Part shown: piece after piece, positions 33,281 through 40,913 of the stretch
How positions within the stretch are numbered: position 1 is the stretch's first letter
Layout of the letters: every line of letters starts with the position of its first letter
Assembly (NCBI GenBank): GCA_004296885.1
Contig: SCVN01000002.1
Span: forward strand, 1-64,000
DNA from: Nitrospirota bacterium
Lineage (GTDB): Bacteria; Nitrospirota; Nitrospiria; Nitrospirales; Nitrospiraceae
Length of the DNA stretch: 64,000 nt
Direction: 5' to 3'
Notes under the pieces: model-generated
The model's database searches: none
What the model was told of the DNA's origin: nothing
Seen by the model: the letters and a program-made list of their open reading frames with translations, nothing else
Made by a program: the position numbers and the translations under genes

Positions 33281-35089
33281 ATGCCCAAAGCCGGACGATC
33301 CAGCAAAGCTAAGTCCACCCCCAAGCCCAAGCAGGCCCAGAGTTACAAGCATCCTGAAGCGACCAGCCTCATGCGGCCGGAGGTGGGGACTCAGGCGCAG
33401 TTCAAAAAGAAAAAGCCGCCGAAGACCTACCGCTACGACTCGTCGCTATCGCCTTCACTCGACTGGGACGCGAAGAATCCCGCCCGCGAACAGGGCGAAG
33501 CCCTTATCAAGCAAGTCCTCGATGCCAAGAACCTGGAAGAAGCGAAGGCCGCAGCTTCCAAGCTCAAGAGTCTGAGCAAGCCTTTTCTAAATTGGGCCGG
33601 GAAGATGGAACGGCTCTCCTTCGATGTGCCGACCTTACCCCTGTTCATCCACGAGCGGTTGTCTACGAAAGCCATCATCGAAACGCTGGGGGGGCACAAG
33701 ATCGACCAGCAGCAGTCCATGTTCGAACTCTTCGGCGATCCGCAGCATTCAATCGCCGACCAGGTGTTGAAAGCTTACGAGTACCAGGACAACTGGACGA
33801 ACCGGATAGTCCTGGGTGACTCGTTGGTGGTGATGAACTCGTTACTCCATTACGAAGGACTCGGCGGGCAGGTACAGATGATCTACATGGACCCGCCCTA
33901 TGGGGTGAAGTTCGGGTCGAACTTCCAGCCATTCGTCCGCAAGCGCGATGTCTCGCACAATGATGACGAGGATATGACCCGTGAGCCCGAAATGGTTCAA
34001 GCCTATCGGGACACGTGGGAGTTGGGCCTACACTCATATCTGACATACCTGCGCGACCGTCTGCTCCTCGCCCGCGATCTGCTCACGCCGAGCGGCAGCA
34101 TCTTCGTCCAGATCAGCGACGAGAACCTGCACCATGTTCGCGAAGTGATGGATGAAGTGTTTGGGGTGGAGAATAGTCTATCTGTGATCGTCGTCCGGAA
34201 AACAACGAGTGAGGGAACTAAGTATCTTGGCACTACATCAGATTTCCTTCTGTGGTATGCCAAAGATCGAGAGCGAACCAAGTACCACCAGCACTACATT
34301 GATCGAAGTGACGAAGCCGAATCCCGCTACGACCAAATCATGCTGTCGGACGGAACAGTGCGGCCTGCCCTGGAAGAAGAGATGACAGGGTTGATACCGT
34401 TATCATCGGGAGCAAGATTGTTCCGCGTTGACAACATTACAAGTTCTCGTCCCGCAGGCGAAGGAGACCTTAGGGAGTTTGAGTATCTTCGGAAACACTT
34501 CACGCCTGGAAGTGGAACATTCAAAACTGATTTGGCGGGAATGGAACGATTGGCAAAAGTTGGTCGGCTGCATGTTACAGGAAAAGGAAAGCTTGGGTAC
34601 CGAAGATTTAAGGATGATTTTCCTTTTGGCAAGGTTGGTAATCTTTGGGCTGATATCAGTGGAGCAGTGCAAAGCCGATCGGACCCAAAGATATATGTGG
34701 TCCAAACATCAACCTCAATCGTCGAACGCTGTCTCCTCATGACCACCGACCCTGGCGACCTTATCCTCGATCCGACCTGTGGCAGTGGGACAGCGGCCTA
34801 CGTCGCCGAGCAATGGGGGCGACGGTGGCTTACGGTTGATACGAGTCGTGTGCCACTGGCCTTGGCTCGGCAGCGTCTCCTGACTGCGACCTTTCCCTGG
34901 TACGAATTGAAAGACGATTCACGTGGCCCAGCCGGCGGGTTCGCTTACAAGCGGAAGCAGAACAAGAAGGGCGAAGAAGTCGGCGGCATTGTGCCGCACA
35001 TCTCACTCAAAACCATCGCCAACAACGAACCGCCAGATGAAGAGGTGTTGGTGGACGGCCGGAAGAACAGAACGGCATTACGCGGGTGA
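33281..35089 (+). CDS. Type III-like DNA methyltransferase (Mod)
   Basis: A 602-residue beta-class adenine N6-methyltransferase. The basic N-terminus (MPKAGRSSKAKS) is followed by a linker and the catalytic domain: motif IV DPPYG (near residue 205) comes before the SAM-binding motif I, DPTCGSGT (near 500), which is the beta order. Between them is a target-recognition region with locally lower GC (about 34170-34720), which suggests domain exchange. Start ATG 33281 follows AAGGGA. It heads a three-gene operon with the helicase-nuclease res. In longer relatives the region encoded by the next gene is fused to the C-terminus. Confidence 0.9.
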   Translation: MPKAGRSSKAKSTPKPKQAQSYKHPEATSLMRPEVGTQAQFKKKKPPKTYRYDSSLSPSLDWDAKNPAREQGEALIKQVLDAKNLEEAKAAASKLKSLSKPFLNWAGKMERLSFDVPTLPLFIHERLSTKAIIETLGGHKIDQQQSMFELFGDPQHSIADQVLKAYEYQDNWTNRIVLGDSLVVMNSLLHYEGLGGQVQMIYMDPPYGVKFGSNFQPFVRKRDVSHNDDEDMTREPEMVQAYRDTWELGLHSYLTYLRDRLLLARDLLTPSGSIFVQISDENLHHVREVMDEVFGVENSLSVIVVRKTTSEGTKYLGTTSDFLLWYAKDRERTKYHQHYIDRSDEAESRYDQIMLSDGTVRPALEEEMTGLIPLSSGARLFRVDNITSSRPAGEGDLREFEYLRKHFTPGSGTFKTDLAGMERLAKVGRLHVTGKGKLGYRRFKDDFPFGKVGNLWADISGAVQSRSDPKIYVVQTSTSIVERCLLMTTDPGDLILDPTCGSGTAAYVAEQWGRRWLTVDTSRVPLALARQRLLTATFPWYELKDDSRGPAGGFAYKRKQNKKGEEVGGIVPHISLKTIANNEPPDEEVLVDGRKNRTALRG

Positions 35090-35961
35090 CCGGGCCCTTC
35101 TGTTTCGAGGCGACGATCCCGACGCCGGTGGACTGGGAAGGCGATGGTGTAGAGGACTCTGGCACAGTCTCAGCCGAAGCCTATGGGTCCTTTGTTGATC
35201 GGATGCTGGAGGTGTTGCGCAAGAGTCCGGTGCTGCGACTGGAAGGGAACAAAACGGTCACGTTCCGAAACATCCGGCCCCCGGCCAAGACTCTGTCGCT
35301 ATCGGCGGAGGCGCTTGTCGTCAACGGCGGGGAAAAGGCTGTAGCCCTCGTCTTTGGCCCGGAGAACGGCGCAGTCAGCGAAAAATTGGTCTACGAAGCA
35401 GCGCGCGAGGCTCATGCCAAGAGCTACACCCATCTCTATGTGGTTGGGTTTGCCATCCAGCCCAATGCCCGGACACTCGTGGACAAGTGCGCCGATGTGA
35501 TGGGCGTGGCCGCCACCTATGTCCAGGCGACGCCGGACTTGATGATGGGCGACCTGCTCAAGAATATGCGGTCGAGCCAGATTTTCAGCGTGTGCGGCCA
35601 GCCGGAAATCAAGGTCTCACGCAATAAGGAGAAACAGTATCAGGTTGAATTGCTTGGCTTGGACGTGTTTGACCCCATTACTATGGAGGTCACGCACCGG
35701 ACCGGCGAGGATGTGCCGGCCTGGCTCCTAGACACTGACTACAACGAACTGTGTTTCCACGTCTCGCAAGCCTTCTTCCCGCGGACGGGTGCCTGGGAGA
35801 ATCTGAAGAAAGCTCTGAAAGGCGAGTACGAAACCAGCGTGTGGGATCATCTTGCTGGAACCACGAGCGCGCCGTTCGAGGCGGGCGAGCACAAGCAGAT
35901 TGCGGTGAAAGTGATTGACGACCGAGGCAATGAATTACTCGTTGTGCAAAAGCTGTCCTAA
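35086..35961 (+). CDS. Middle gene of the type III-like restriction-modification operon
   Basis: A 291-residue protein starting at GTG 35086, overlapping the mod stop by four bases. Features include VTGPFCFEATIPTP, ALVFGPENGAVSE, HLYVVGFAIQPNA and LMMGDLLKNMRSSQIFSVCG. To my knowledge this block occurs as the C-terminal part of some large Mod proteins in other bacteria. Here it is a separate, translationally coupled subunit in the -1 frame relative to mod. It may help target recognition or bridge Mod and Res. No catalytic motif is evident. A frameshift that split a fused gene is possible, but the clean GTGA overlap argues for a real gene. Confidence 0.75.
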   Translation: MTGPFCFEATIPTPVDWEGDGVEDSGTVSAEAYGSFVDRMLEVLRKSPVLRLEGNKTVTFRNIRPPAKTLSLSAEALVVNGGEKAVALVFGPENGAVSEKLVYEAAREAHAKSYTHLYVVGFAIQPNARTLVDKCADVMGVAATYVQATPDLMMGDLLKNMRSSQIFSVCGQPEIKVSRNKEKQYQVELLGLDVFDPITMEVTHRTGEDVPAWLLDTDYNELCFHVSQAFFPRTGAWENLKKALKGEYETSVWDHLAGTTSAPFEAGEHKQIAVKVIDDRGNELLVVQKLS

Positions 35962-35967
35962 TATTCT

Positions 35968-38900
35968 ATGAGCGCTCAGTCCTACGAAGTCCCTGAACCA
36001 ATTCTGAATCCCCCATACAGCGAGCCCGCCAAGTACTGGAACCTGGAAGAGGGCCGTGCTCCCGTCAAAATGACCGGCCGACGACCAGCCGGCTACTTCT
36101 ATCGCGATCCGAGAATTCCCGCAGAATCTGGAGACGGTGAACACGAGGCCCGCGGTCAATGGATGCCGCTGACACTCGTGAATCTGATCCGTGAGCGCAT
36201 GGGCGCTTGGCGCTTGCAAGGCTATCCCGGTGTCTCACGCACGACGTTGGAATTGGTGAACTACTGGCAACGGGAAGGGCGGCAGCATCGCTTGTTCTTT
36301 GCCCAGCGAGAAGCTGCCGAGACGATTATCTTTTTAACCGAGGCCCGCGCCGATTTCCTTCAGGGCATTTTGGTGCCACGCGATGAACCCAGCGCTGATC
36401 GTCAAGCGGAGGGCTATCGGGGCTTCCTCCGCTACGCCTGCAAGATGGCGACCGGGTCCGGCAAGACGACGGTGATGGGTATGCTGGCGGCCTGGAGCAT
36501 CCTGAACAAAGTGAATGACCGGAGCGATGCGCGGTTTTCCGACGTGGTGCTGGTGGTCTGTCCTAATGTCACGATTCGCAGCCGCCTCGGCGAACTCGAC
36601 CCTCGCCACGGCGAGGCCAGTCTCTATCGCACACGCGATCTCGTTCCAAGCCATCTGATGGCCGACCTTGTGCAAGGCCGTGTGCTGATGACCAACTGGC
36701 ACGTCTTCGAGCCGCAAATCGTCCAGGTCGGCGGGACCAGCGCCAAAGTGACCAAGGCCGGAGTCCCTACGCGAGTGCGTGAGACGATCACCATTGGGGC
36801 GAAGAAGACTACGGCGAGGGGGAAGCGCTATCTCACTCTGGACGATCTTACCCGTCAGGCGGCGGCGGGATTGATACAGGTTGTGAAGGAAGAACGAGAT
36901 CATGATGGGACGATCAAGAAGGTGGTCGTCGAATCGACGAAGTATGTGGAGAGCGATACGGCACTCGTCGAACGTGTGCTGGGCCGGGACATTGGCGGGA
37001 AGCAGAACCTGCTCGTTTTCAACGACGAAGCCCACCATGCCTATCGGATCAAGCAGGCAGAGCCAGATGAAGGCGATGAAGATGAGAGTGACGATGACGA
37101 CTTCGAGGAGTTTTTCAAAGAGGCCACCGTATGGGTGGAAGGACTCGACCGCATTGATAAGCTTCGCAGCATCAATTTCTGTCTCGATTTGTCGGCCACC
37201 CCGTATTTTCTCGGTCGTGTCGGCCAGGATACGAACAAGACATTCCCATGGGTCGTGAGCGATTTTGGGCTGACCGATGCCATTGAATCGGGTCTGGTGA
37301 AAATTCCTCAACTGGCTGTCCGAGATACGACCGGCTCCGAGATACCCGGCTACTTCAATATCTGGAGATGGATACTCAAGCAACTGACTCCCGCCGAGCG
37401 GGGCGGCAAGAAAGCTAGTCCCAAGCCTGAAGCTATTTTGAAGTGGGCGCATACCCCGATTGCCATTCTCTCCGGGTTTTGGGACGTCCTACGAAAGGAA
37501 TGGGAATCCACCAAGGACGATCCTCGCCCGCCGGTCTTCATCGTTGTGTGCAAGAACACGAAGATTGCAAAAGTCATTTTCGATTGGTTGGCGAAAAACG
37601 AACCGCCTTCTGGTATTCCTCCCTTGGGGCTTGATGCGTTTACGAACCATAACGGCTTCGATCGGACTATCCGCGTTGACTCCAAAGTGGTGCAGGAGAC
37701 TGATACGGGGGAAGCCAAGAATGATGAATCGCGGTGGATGCGTCTGACACTCGATACAGTTGGCAAGCGAACATGGCCGAGTGATCGGCAGGAACGGCCT
37801 ATCTATCCCGAAGGGTTTGAGGAACTCGCCAATAAGTTAGAGCGACCGCTCCATCCTCCGGGCCGTGATGTGCGGTGCATCGTGAGTGTCGCCATGCTCA
37901 CGGAGGGATGGGACTGTAACACCGTCACGCACATTATCGGGCTGCGACCGTTCATGTCCCAATTGCTCTGCGAACAGGTGGTGGGCCGAGGGCTCCGACG
38001 GGCCAGCTATTCGGACTTTACAGAGGACGGGCGATTGGTTGAAGAGGTCGCCAAGGTATTTGGTGTCCCGTTTGAAGTTATCCCCTTCAAAGAAAACAAA
38101 GGGCAGGCTACGCCGCAACCCAAACGGCATCACGTGCATGCGATTCCTGAAAAAGCTGTGTTCGAGATTCGTTTCCCGCGTGTGGAGGGGTACCAGCAAG
38201 CCATTCGTAACCGGGTGATGGTGGATTGGAAGACCGTGCCGACTCTTCGCCTTGATCCGAACAAAATTCCTAACGAAGTTGAGCTGAAGGCAGCGTTGCC
38301 TACAAACCGGGGACGTCCTTCGCTGACTGGTCCAGGCAAAATTGAAAGCGTCGATCTGAACCCGTTTCGATCAGGCAAGCGCCTCCAAGAGTTGGCTTTT
38401 GACCTGGCACGCGATGTCACGCGGGGGTATGTCGCGCAGCCATCGTGCCAAGCGCCGGCTCATGTGCTGTTCCCACAGATCGTTCGGATCGTTCAGCAGT
38501 ACTTGCAAGAAAAGATCGAGCCGGTGCCGCCCGCGAACGTGCTGGACGTGTTCCTCTCGCCGTACTATGGCTGGGTCATTGAGGTCCTCGTGGCCCATGG
38601 TATTCGTCCCGATGTCACGCAAGGCGAGATTCCTGAAGTGCCCCGCTACGAGACGAGCCGTGGCCCTGGTACGACAAGCGAAGTTGATTTCTGGACTAGC
38701 CGCGACGTACGGGAGGTCGTGAAGAGTCACTTGAACTATGTCGTCGCTGATACCAAGCAATGGGAACAGGCAGCCGCTTACCACATTGACCGGCATTCTG
38801 CGGTCGAGGCTTTTGCGAAGAATGCCGGATTGGGTTTCGCCATTCCCTACCTACACAACGGTCAGATGCACGATTACGTGCCCGACTTTCTTATTCGACT

Positions 38901-39096
38901 CAAGACAGAGCCCGCAAGCTATCTGATCCTGGAGACCAAGGGGTACGATCCTCTTGAAGAAGTAAAACGGGCTGCGGCTGAACGGTGGGTGGCTGCGGTG
39001 AATGCCGATGGAACCTATGGCCGGTGGCAGTATGCCATCGCGAAGAAGGTTTCCGATATTCCAGAGATCATAAAAACAGCATCGGCACTAAAGTAA
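35968..39096 (+). CDS. Type III-like restriction subunit (Res), SF2 helicase-nuclease
   Basis: A 1042-residue DEAD/DEAH-type ATPase. Walker A is ATGSGKTT (near residue 160), the Walker B/DEAH box is FNDEAHHAYR, helicase motif VI region is CEQVVGRGLRR. The C-terminal nuclease fits PD-(D/E)xK: VPDFLIR then LILETKG. Res subunits translocate on DNA and cut after meeting a second complex, only as a complex with Mod. It follows the middle gene after six bases with a weak ribosome-binding site, and ends before a hairpin. All signature motifs look intact, so the system is probably active. Confidence 0.9.
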   Translation: MSAQSYEVPEPILNPPYSEPAKYWNLEEGRAPVKMTGRRPAGYFYRDPRIPAESGDGEHEARGQWMPLTLVNLIRERMGAWRLQGYPGVSRTTLELVNYWQREGRQHRLFFAQREAAETIIFLTEARADFLQGILVPRDEPSADRQAEGYRGFLRYACKMATGSGKTTVMGMLAAWSILNKVNDRSDARFSDVVLVVCPNVTIRSRLGELDPRHGEASLYRTRDLVPSHLMADLVQGRVLMTNWHVFEPQIVQVGGTSAKVTKAGVPTRVRETITIGAKKTTARGKRYLTLDDLTRQAAAGLIQVVKEERDHDGTIKKVVVESTKYVESDTALVERVLGRDIGGKQNLLVFNDEAHHAYRIKQAEPDEGDEDESDDDDFEEFFKEATVWVEGLDRIDKLRSINFCLDLSATPYFLGRVGQDTNKTFPWVVSDFGLTDAIESGLVKIPQLAVRDTTGSEIPGYFNIWRWILKQLTPAERGGKKASPKPEAILKWAHTPIAILSGFWDVLRKEWESTKDDPRPPVFIVVCKNTKIAKVIFDWLAKNEPPSGIPPLGLDAFTNHNGFDRTIRVDSKVVQETDTGEAKNDESRWMRLTLDTVGKRTWPSDRQERPIYPEGFEELANKLERPLHPPGRDVRCIVSVAMLTEGWDCNTVTHIIGLRPFMSQLLCEQVVGRGLRRASYSDFTEDGRLVEEVAKVFGVPFEVIPFKENKGQATPQPKRHHVHAIPEKAVFEIRFPRVEGYQQAIRNRVMVDWKTVPTLRLDPNKIPNEVELKAALPTNRGRPSLTGPGKIESVDLNPFRSGKRLQELAFDLARDVTRGYVAQPSCQAPAHVLFPQIVRIVQQYLQEKIEPVPPANVLDVFLSPYYGWVIEVLVAHGIRPDVTQGEIPEVPRYETSRGPGTTSEVDFWTSRDVREVVKSHLNYVVADTKQWEQAAAYHIDRHSAVEAFAKNAGLGFAIPYLHNGQMHDYVPDFLIRLKTEPASYLILETKGYDPLEEVKRAAAERWVAAVNADGTYGRWQYAIAKKVSDIPEIIKTASALK

Positions 39097-39130
39097 AGTC
39101 AACTGCAGTACATCCGGCCGAGGCAAAATA

Positions 39131-39151
39131 AGGGGTCGGGAGCCGACCCCT
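39131..39151. terminator. Hairpin after res, probable terminator
   Basis: A 9-bp perfect stem (AGGGGTCGG with its complement) closes a GAG loop 35 bases after the res stop. The T run is short, so efficiency is uncertain. Confidence 0.55.
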
Positions 39152-39190
39152 CCTCCCGCGCCCTCTGCGCCACGCTCGAAGAGGTGGTTC

Positions 39191-39319
39191 ATGCCGCAGC
39201 CAGCCCGACTCCTCGCCGCGATCTGCTTCCTCCTGACCCTCTCTGCTCAGATTTCGGCCGGCAGCGACCGTGATCCGGACGCCTCGCTGACCCCTTGGGC
39301 GGTGAACAGTGAGAAGTGA
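39191..39319 (+). CDS. Short frame with signal peptide, probably truncated
   Basis: A 42-residue frame: a signal peptide (PARLLAAICFLLTLSAQISA) followed by about 20 residues, ending inside a 7-base array. It looks like the 5' end of an exported protein whose remainder was lost when the array and the 96-bp repeat arrived. It may not be expressed. Confidence 0.3.
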   Translation: MPQPARLLAAICFLLTLSAQISAGSDRDPDASLTPWAVNSEK

Positions 39320-39336
39320 ATGGTGAAAGGGAGAGG
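39302..39336 (+). repeat. Heptanucleotide array beside the 96-bp repeat
   Basis: Five 7-base units, mostly GTGA(A/G)NN, lie directly next to the first copy of the 96-bp repeat (39338). The same unit type occurs before lptE. Confidence 0.7.
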
Positions 39337-39337
39337 G

Positions 39338-39433
39338 CCGGTTGTAGTCGAAGAGCCCCCATTCGATGGGGGCGGCCTGGCGGTAGGCCTTGTGCATCTG
39401 GTCGCTGTGCGGCCAGAAGTCGGGGCTGGTGCG
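39338..39433. repeat. 96-bp direct repeat, copy 1 (fragment of cti)
   Basis: Matches 40929-41024 at 95 of 96 positions. The source is the 3' end of cti (codons for HKAYRQAxPIEWGLFDYNR, minus strand), so this copy is a stray fragment. The two copies point the same way and bracket the fic gene. Confidence 0.92.
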
Positions 39434-39580
39434 AGGCGGTGAGTTGATCGCGCTTCGCCGGTAAGGCAGGAATGCCTCTTACGCTTCCCTTCCTTGAATA
39501 TGGCCGTTGCTCGCTTCCTTGTTAAATGCAGCCTATAATACAGACGGACGTGATCCCTCATGCGATAGGGAGGATCAAGC

Positions 39581-40756
39581 ATGACTAGATCGGATCGATC
39601 GGACCGGGCTGGAAGTTATCAGCAGCAGCCTACCGGCTACCGCGCGTTCATTCCGGCCCCGTTGCCACCCGATCCGCCGCTGCGGCTTTCAGGAGAATTG
39701 CAGGGGCTGCTCTCGCAGGGTGATCGTGCATTGGGGCGGCTCGACGGCTCGGTCCTCACGCTCCCCAACCCCGATCTTTTCGTCTTCATGTATGTGCGTA
39801 AAGAAGCCGTGCTCTCCAGTCAAATCGAAGGGACGCAGAGTTCGCTACAGGACCTGTTGGAGGCTGAAGCCGATCTTTTCGGCGAGGCGCGCCCTGCAGA
39901 TGTGGCCGAAGTCGTGAACTATGTCGCGGCGATGAACCATGGGCTTGCGCGTCTGTCCGAACTGCCTGTCTCCGTCCGTTTGATTCGGGAGATTCACGAG
40001 AAACTCTTGCGCGGCGTGCGCGGCAGCCGAATGACGCCGGGCGAATTGCGTCGCAGCCAGAATTGGATTGGACCTGCGGGGTGCGCGCTCAATACGGCCG
40101 CCTTTGTGCCGCCGCCCCCCGACGTTGTGCCGGCGGCACTCTCCGATCTGGAGCGTTTCCTCCACCAGGACGACGATCTGCCGCTCCTGATCCAGATTGG
40201 CCTTGCACACGCTCAATTCGAGACCATTCACCCCTTTCTCGACGGCAACGGCCGCGTTGGTCGCTTGCTCATCACCTTTCTGCTTACCGAGCGGGGCGTG
40301 CTCCACAAGCCGGTGCTGTACTTGTCACATTACTTCAAAGCCAATCGACAGGCCTACTATGATCGCCTGCAGGCGGTGCGTGATCGCGGGGATTGGGAGT
40401 CCTGGCTCGCCTTCTTTCTGCGCGGCGTGATCACGGTGAGCAAGGAATCTGCGGAGACAGCGAAGCGCATCCTTCATCTACGCGAGCAGCATCGCGGTGC
40501 GATTACGCATCACCTCGGACGGGCGGCGGGGAACGGGCATAAAGTGCTGGAGTCCTTGTTCGACCGTCCGATCGTCTCGGTGTCCGATGTCGTCAAGCTG
40601 ACCGGGACGACTTACGCGGCGGCCAACAACCTGGTGGCACGTCTGGCTAAGCTGGATATCCTGGCGGAGATCACCGGTTATGCGCGCAACCGGCGGTTCC
40701 GCTACGACCCCTACGTGCGCTTGTTCACCGATGAAACGTTGGAGGCTGGACTATGA
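39581..40756 (+). CDS. Fic-domain protein (class II, AMPylator-type)
   Basis: A 391-residue protein. The Fic motif HPFLDGNGRVGR is intact, so it can probably transfer AMP (or another nucleotide moiety) to a protein. An N-terminal inhibitory motif SSQIEGT fits the S/TxxxE(G/N) type of class II Fic proteins. The C-terminus has a winged-helix-like DNA-binding region (VSVSDVVKLTGTTYAAANNLV). Start ATG 39581 follows AGGGAGG, and a TATAAT (39534-39539) lies 41 bases upstream. The gene lies between direct copies of a 96-bp fragment of cti, so it is probably a recent insertion. Confidence 0.93.
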   Translation: MTRSDRSDRAGSYQQQPTGYRAFIPAPLPPDPPLRLSGELQGLLSQGDRALGRLDGSVLTLPNPDLFVFMYVRKEAVLSSQIEGTQSSLQDLLEAEADLFGEARPADVAEVVNYVAAMNHGLARLSELPVSVRLIREIHEKLLRGVRGSRMTPGELRRSQNWIGPAGCALNTAAFVPPPPDVVPAALSDLERFLHQDDDLPLLIQIGLAHAQFETIHPFLDGNGRVGRLLITFLLTERGVLHKPVLYLSHYFKANRQAYYDRLQAVRDRGDWESWLAFFLRGVITVSKESAETAKRILHLREQHRGAITHHLGRAAGNGHKVLESLFDRPIVSVSDVVKLTGTTYAAANNLVARLAKLDILAEITGYARNRRFRYDPYVRLFTDETLEAGL

Positions 40757-40772
40757 CCCGCTTCGGTGTCAT

Positions 40773-40892
40773 GGTGGAACGAATCAACTGAAGCGATATC
40801 TGAAGGAACGCATCGGGTCCCTGCCTCCCCAAGCCTGGGATGCCGTGGAAGCCGGCATGCGGTTGGTCCTCGGCTTGCACAATTCCAGGTGA
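40773..40892 (+). pseudogene. C-terminal remnant of a MazF/PemK-type toxin
   Basis: The frame encodes GGTNQLKRYLKERIGSL then PPQAWDAVEAGMRLVLGL, which resembles the last helix of MazF-type toxins (LxxxxxxxVxxALRxxLGL). No start or upstream domain is present. It lies right after fic and before the second 96-bp repeat, so it came with, or was cut by, the insertion. Confidence 0.45.
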
Positions 40893-40913
40893 GCGGTCCA
40901 CAGCAATCTTTTC

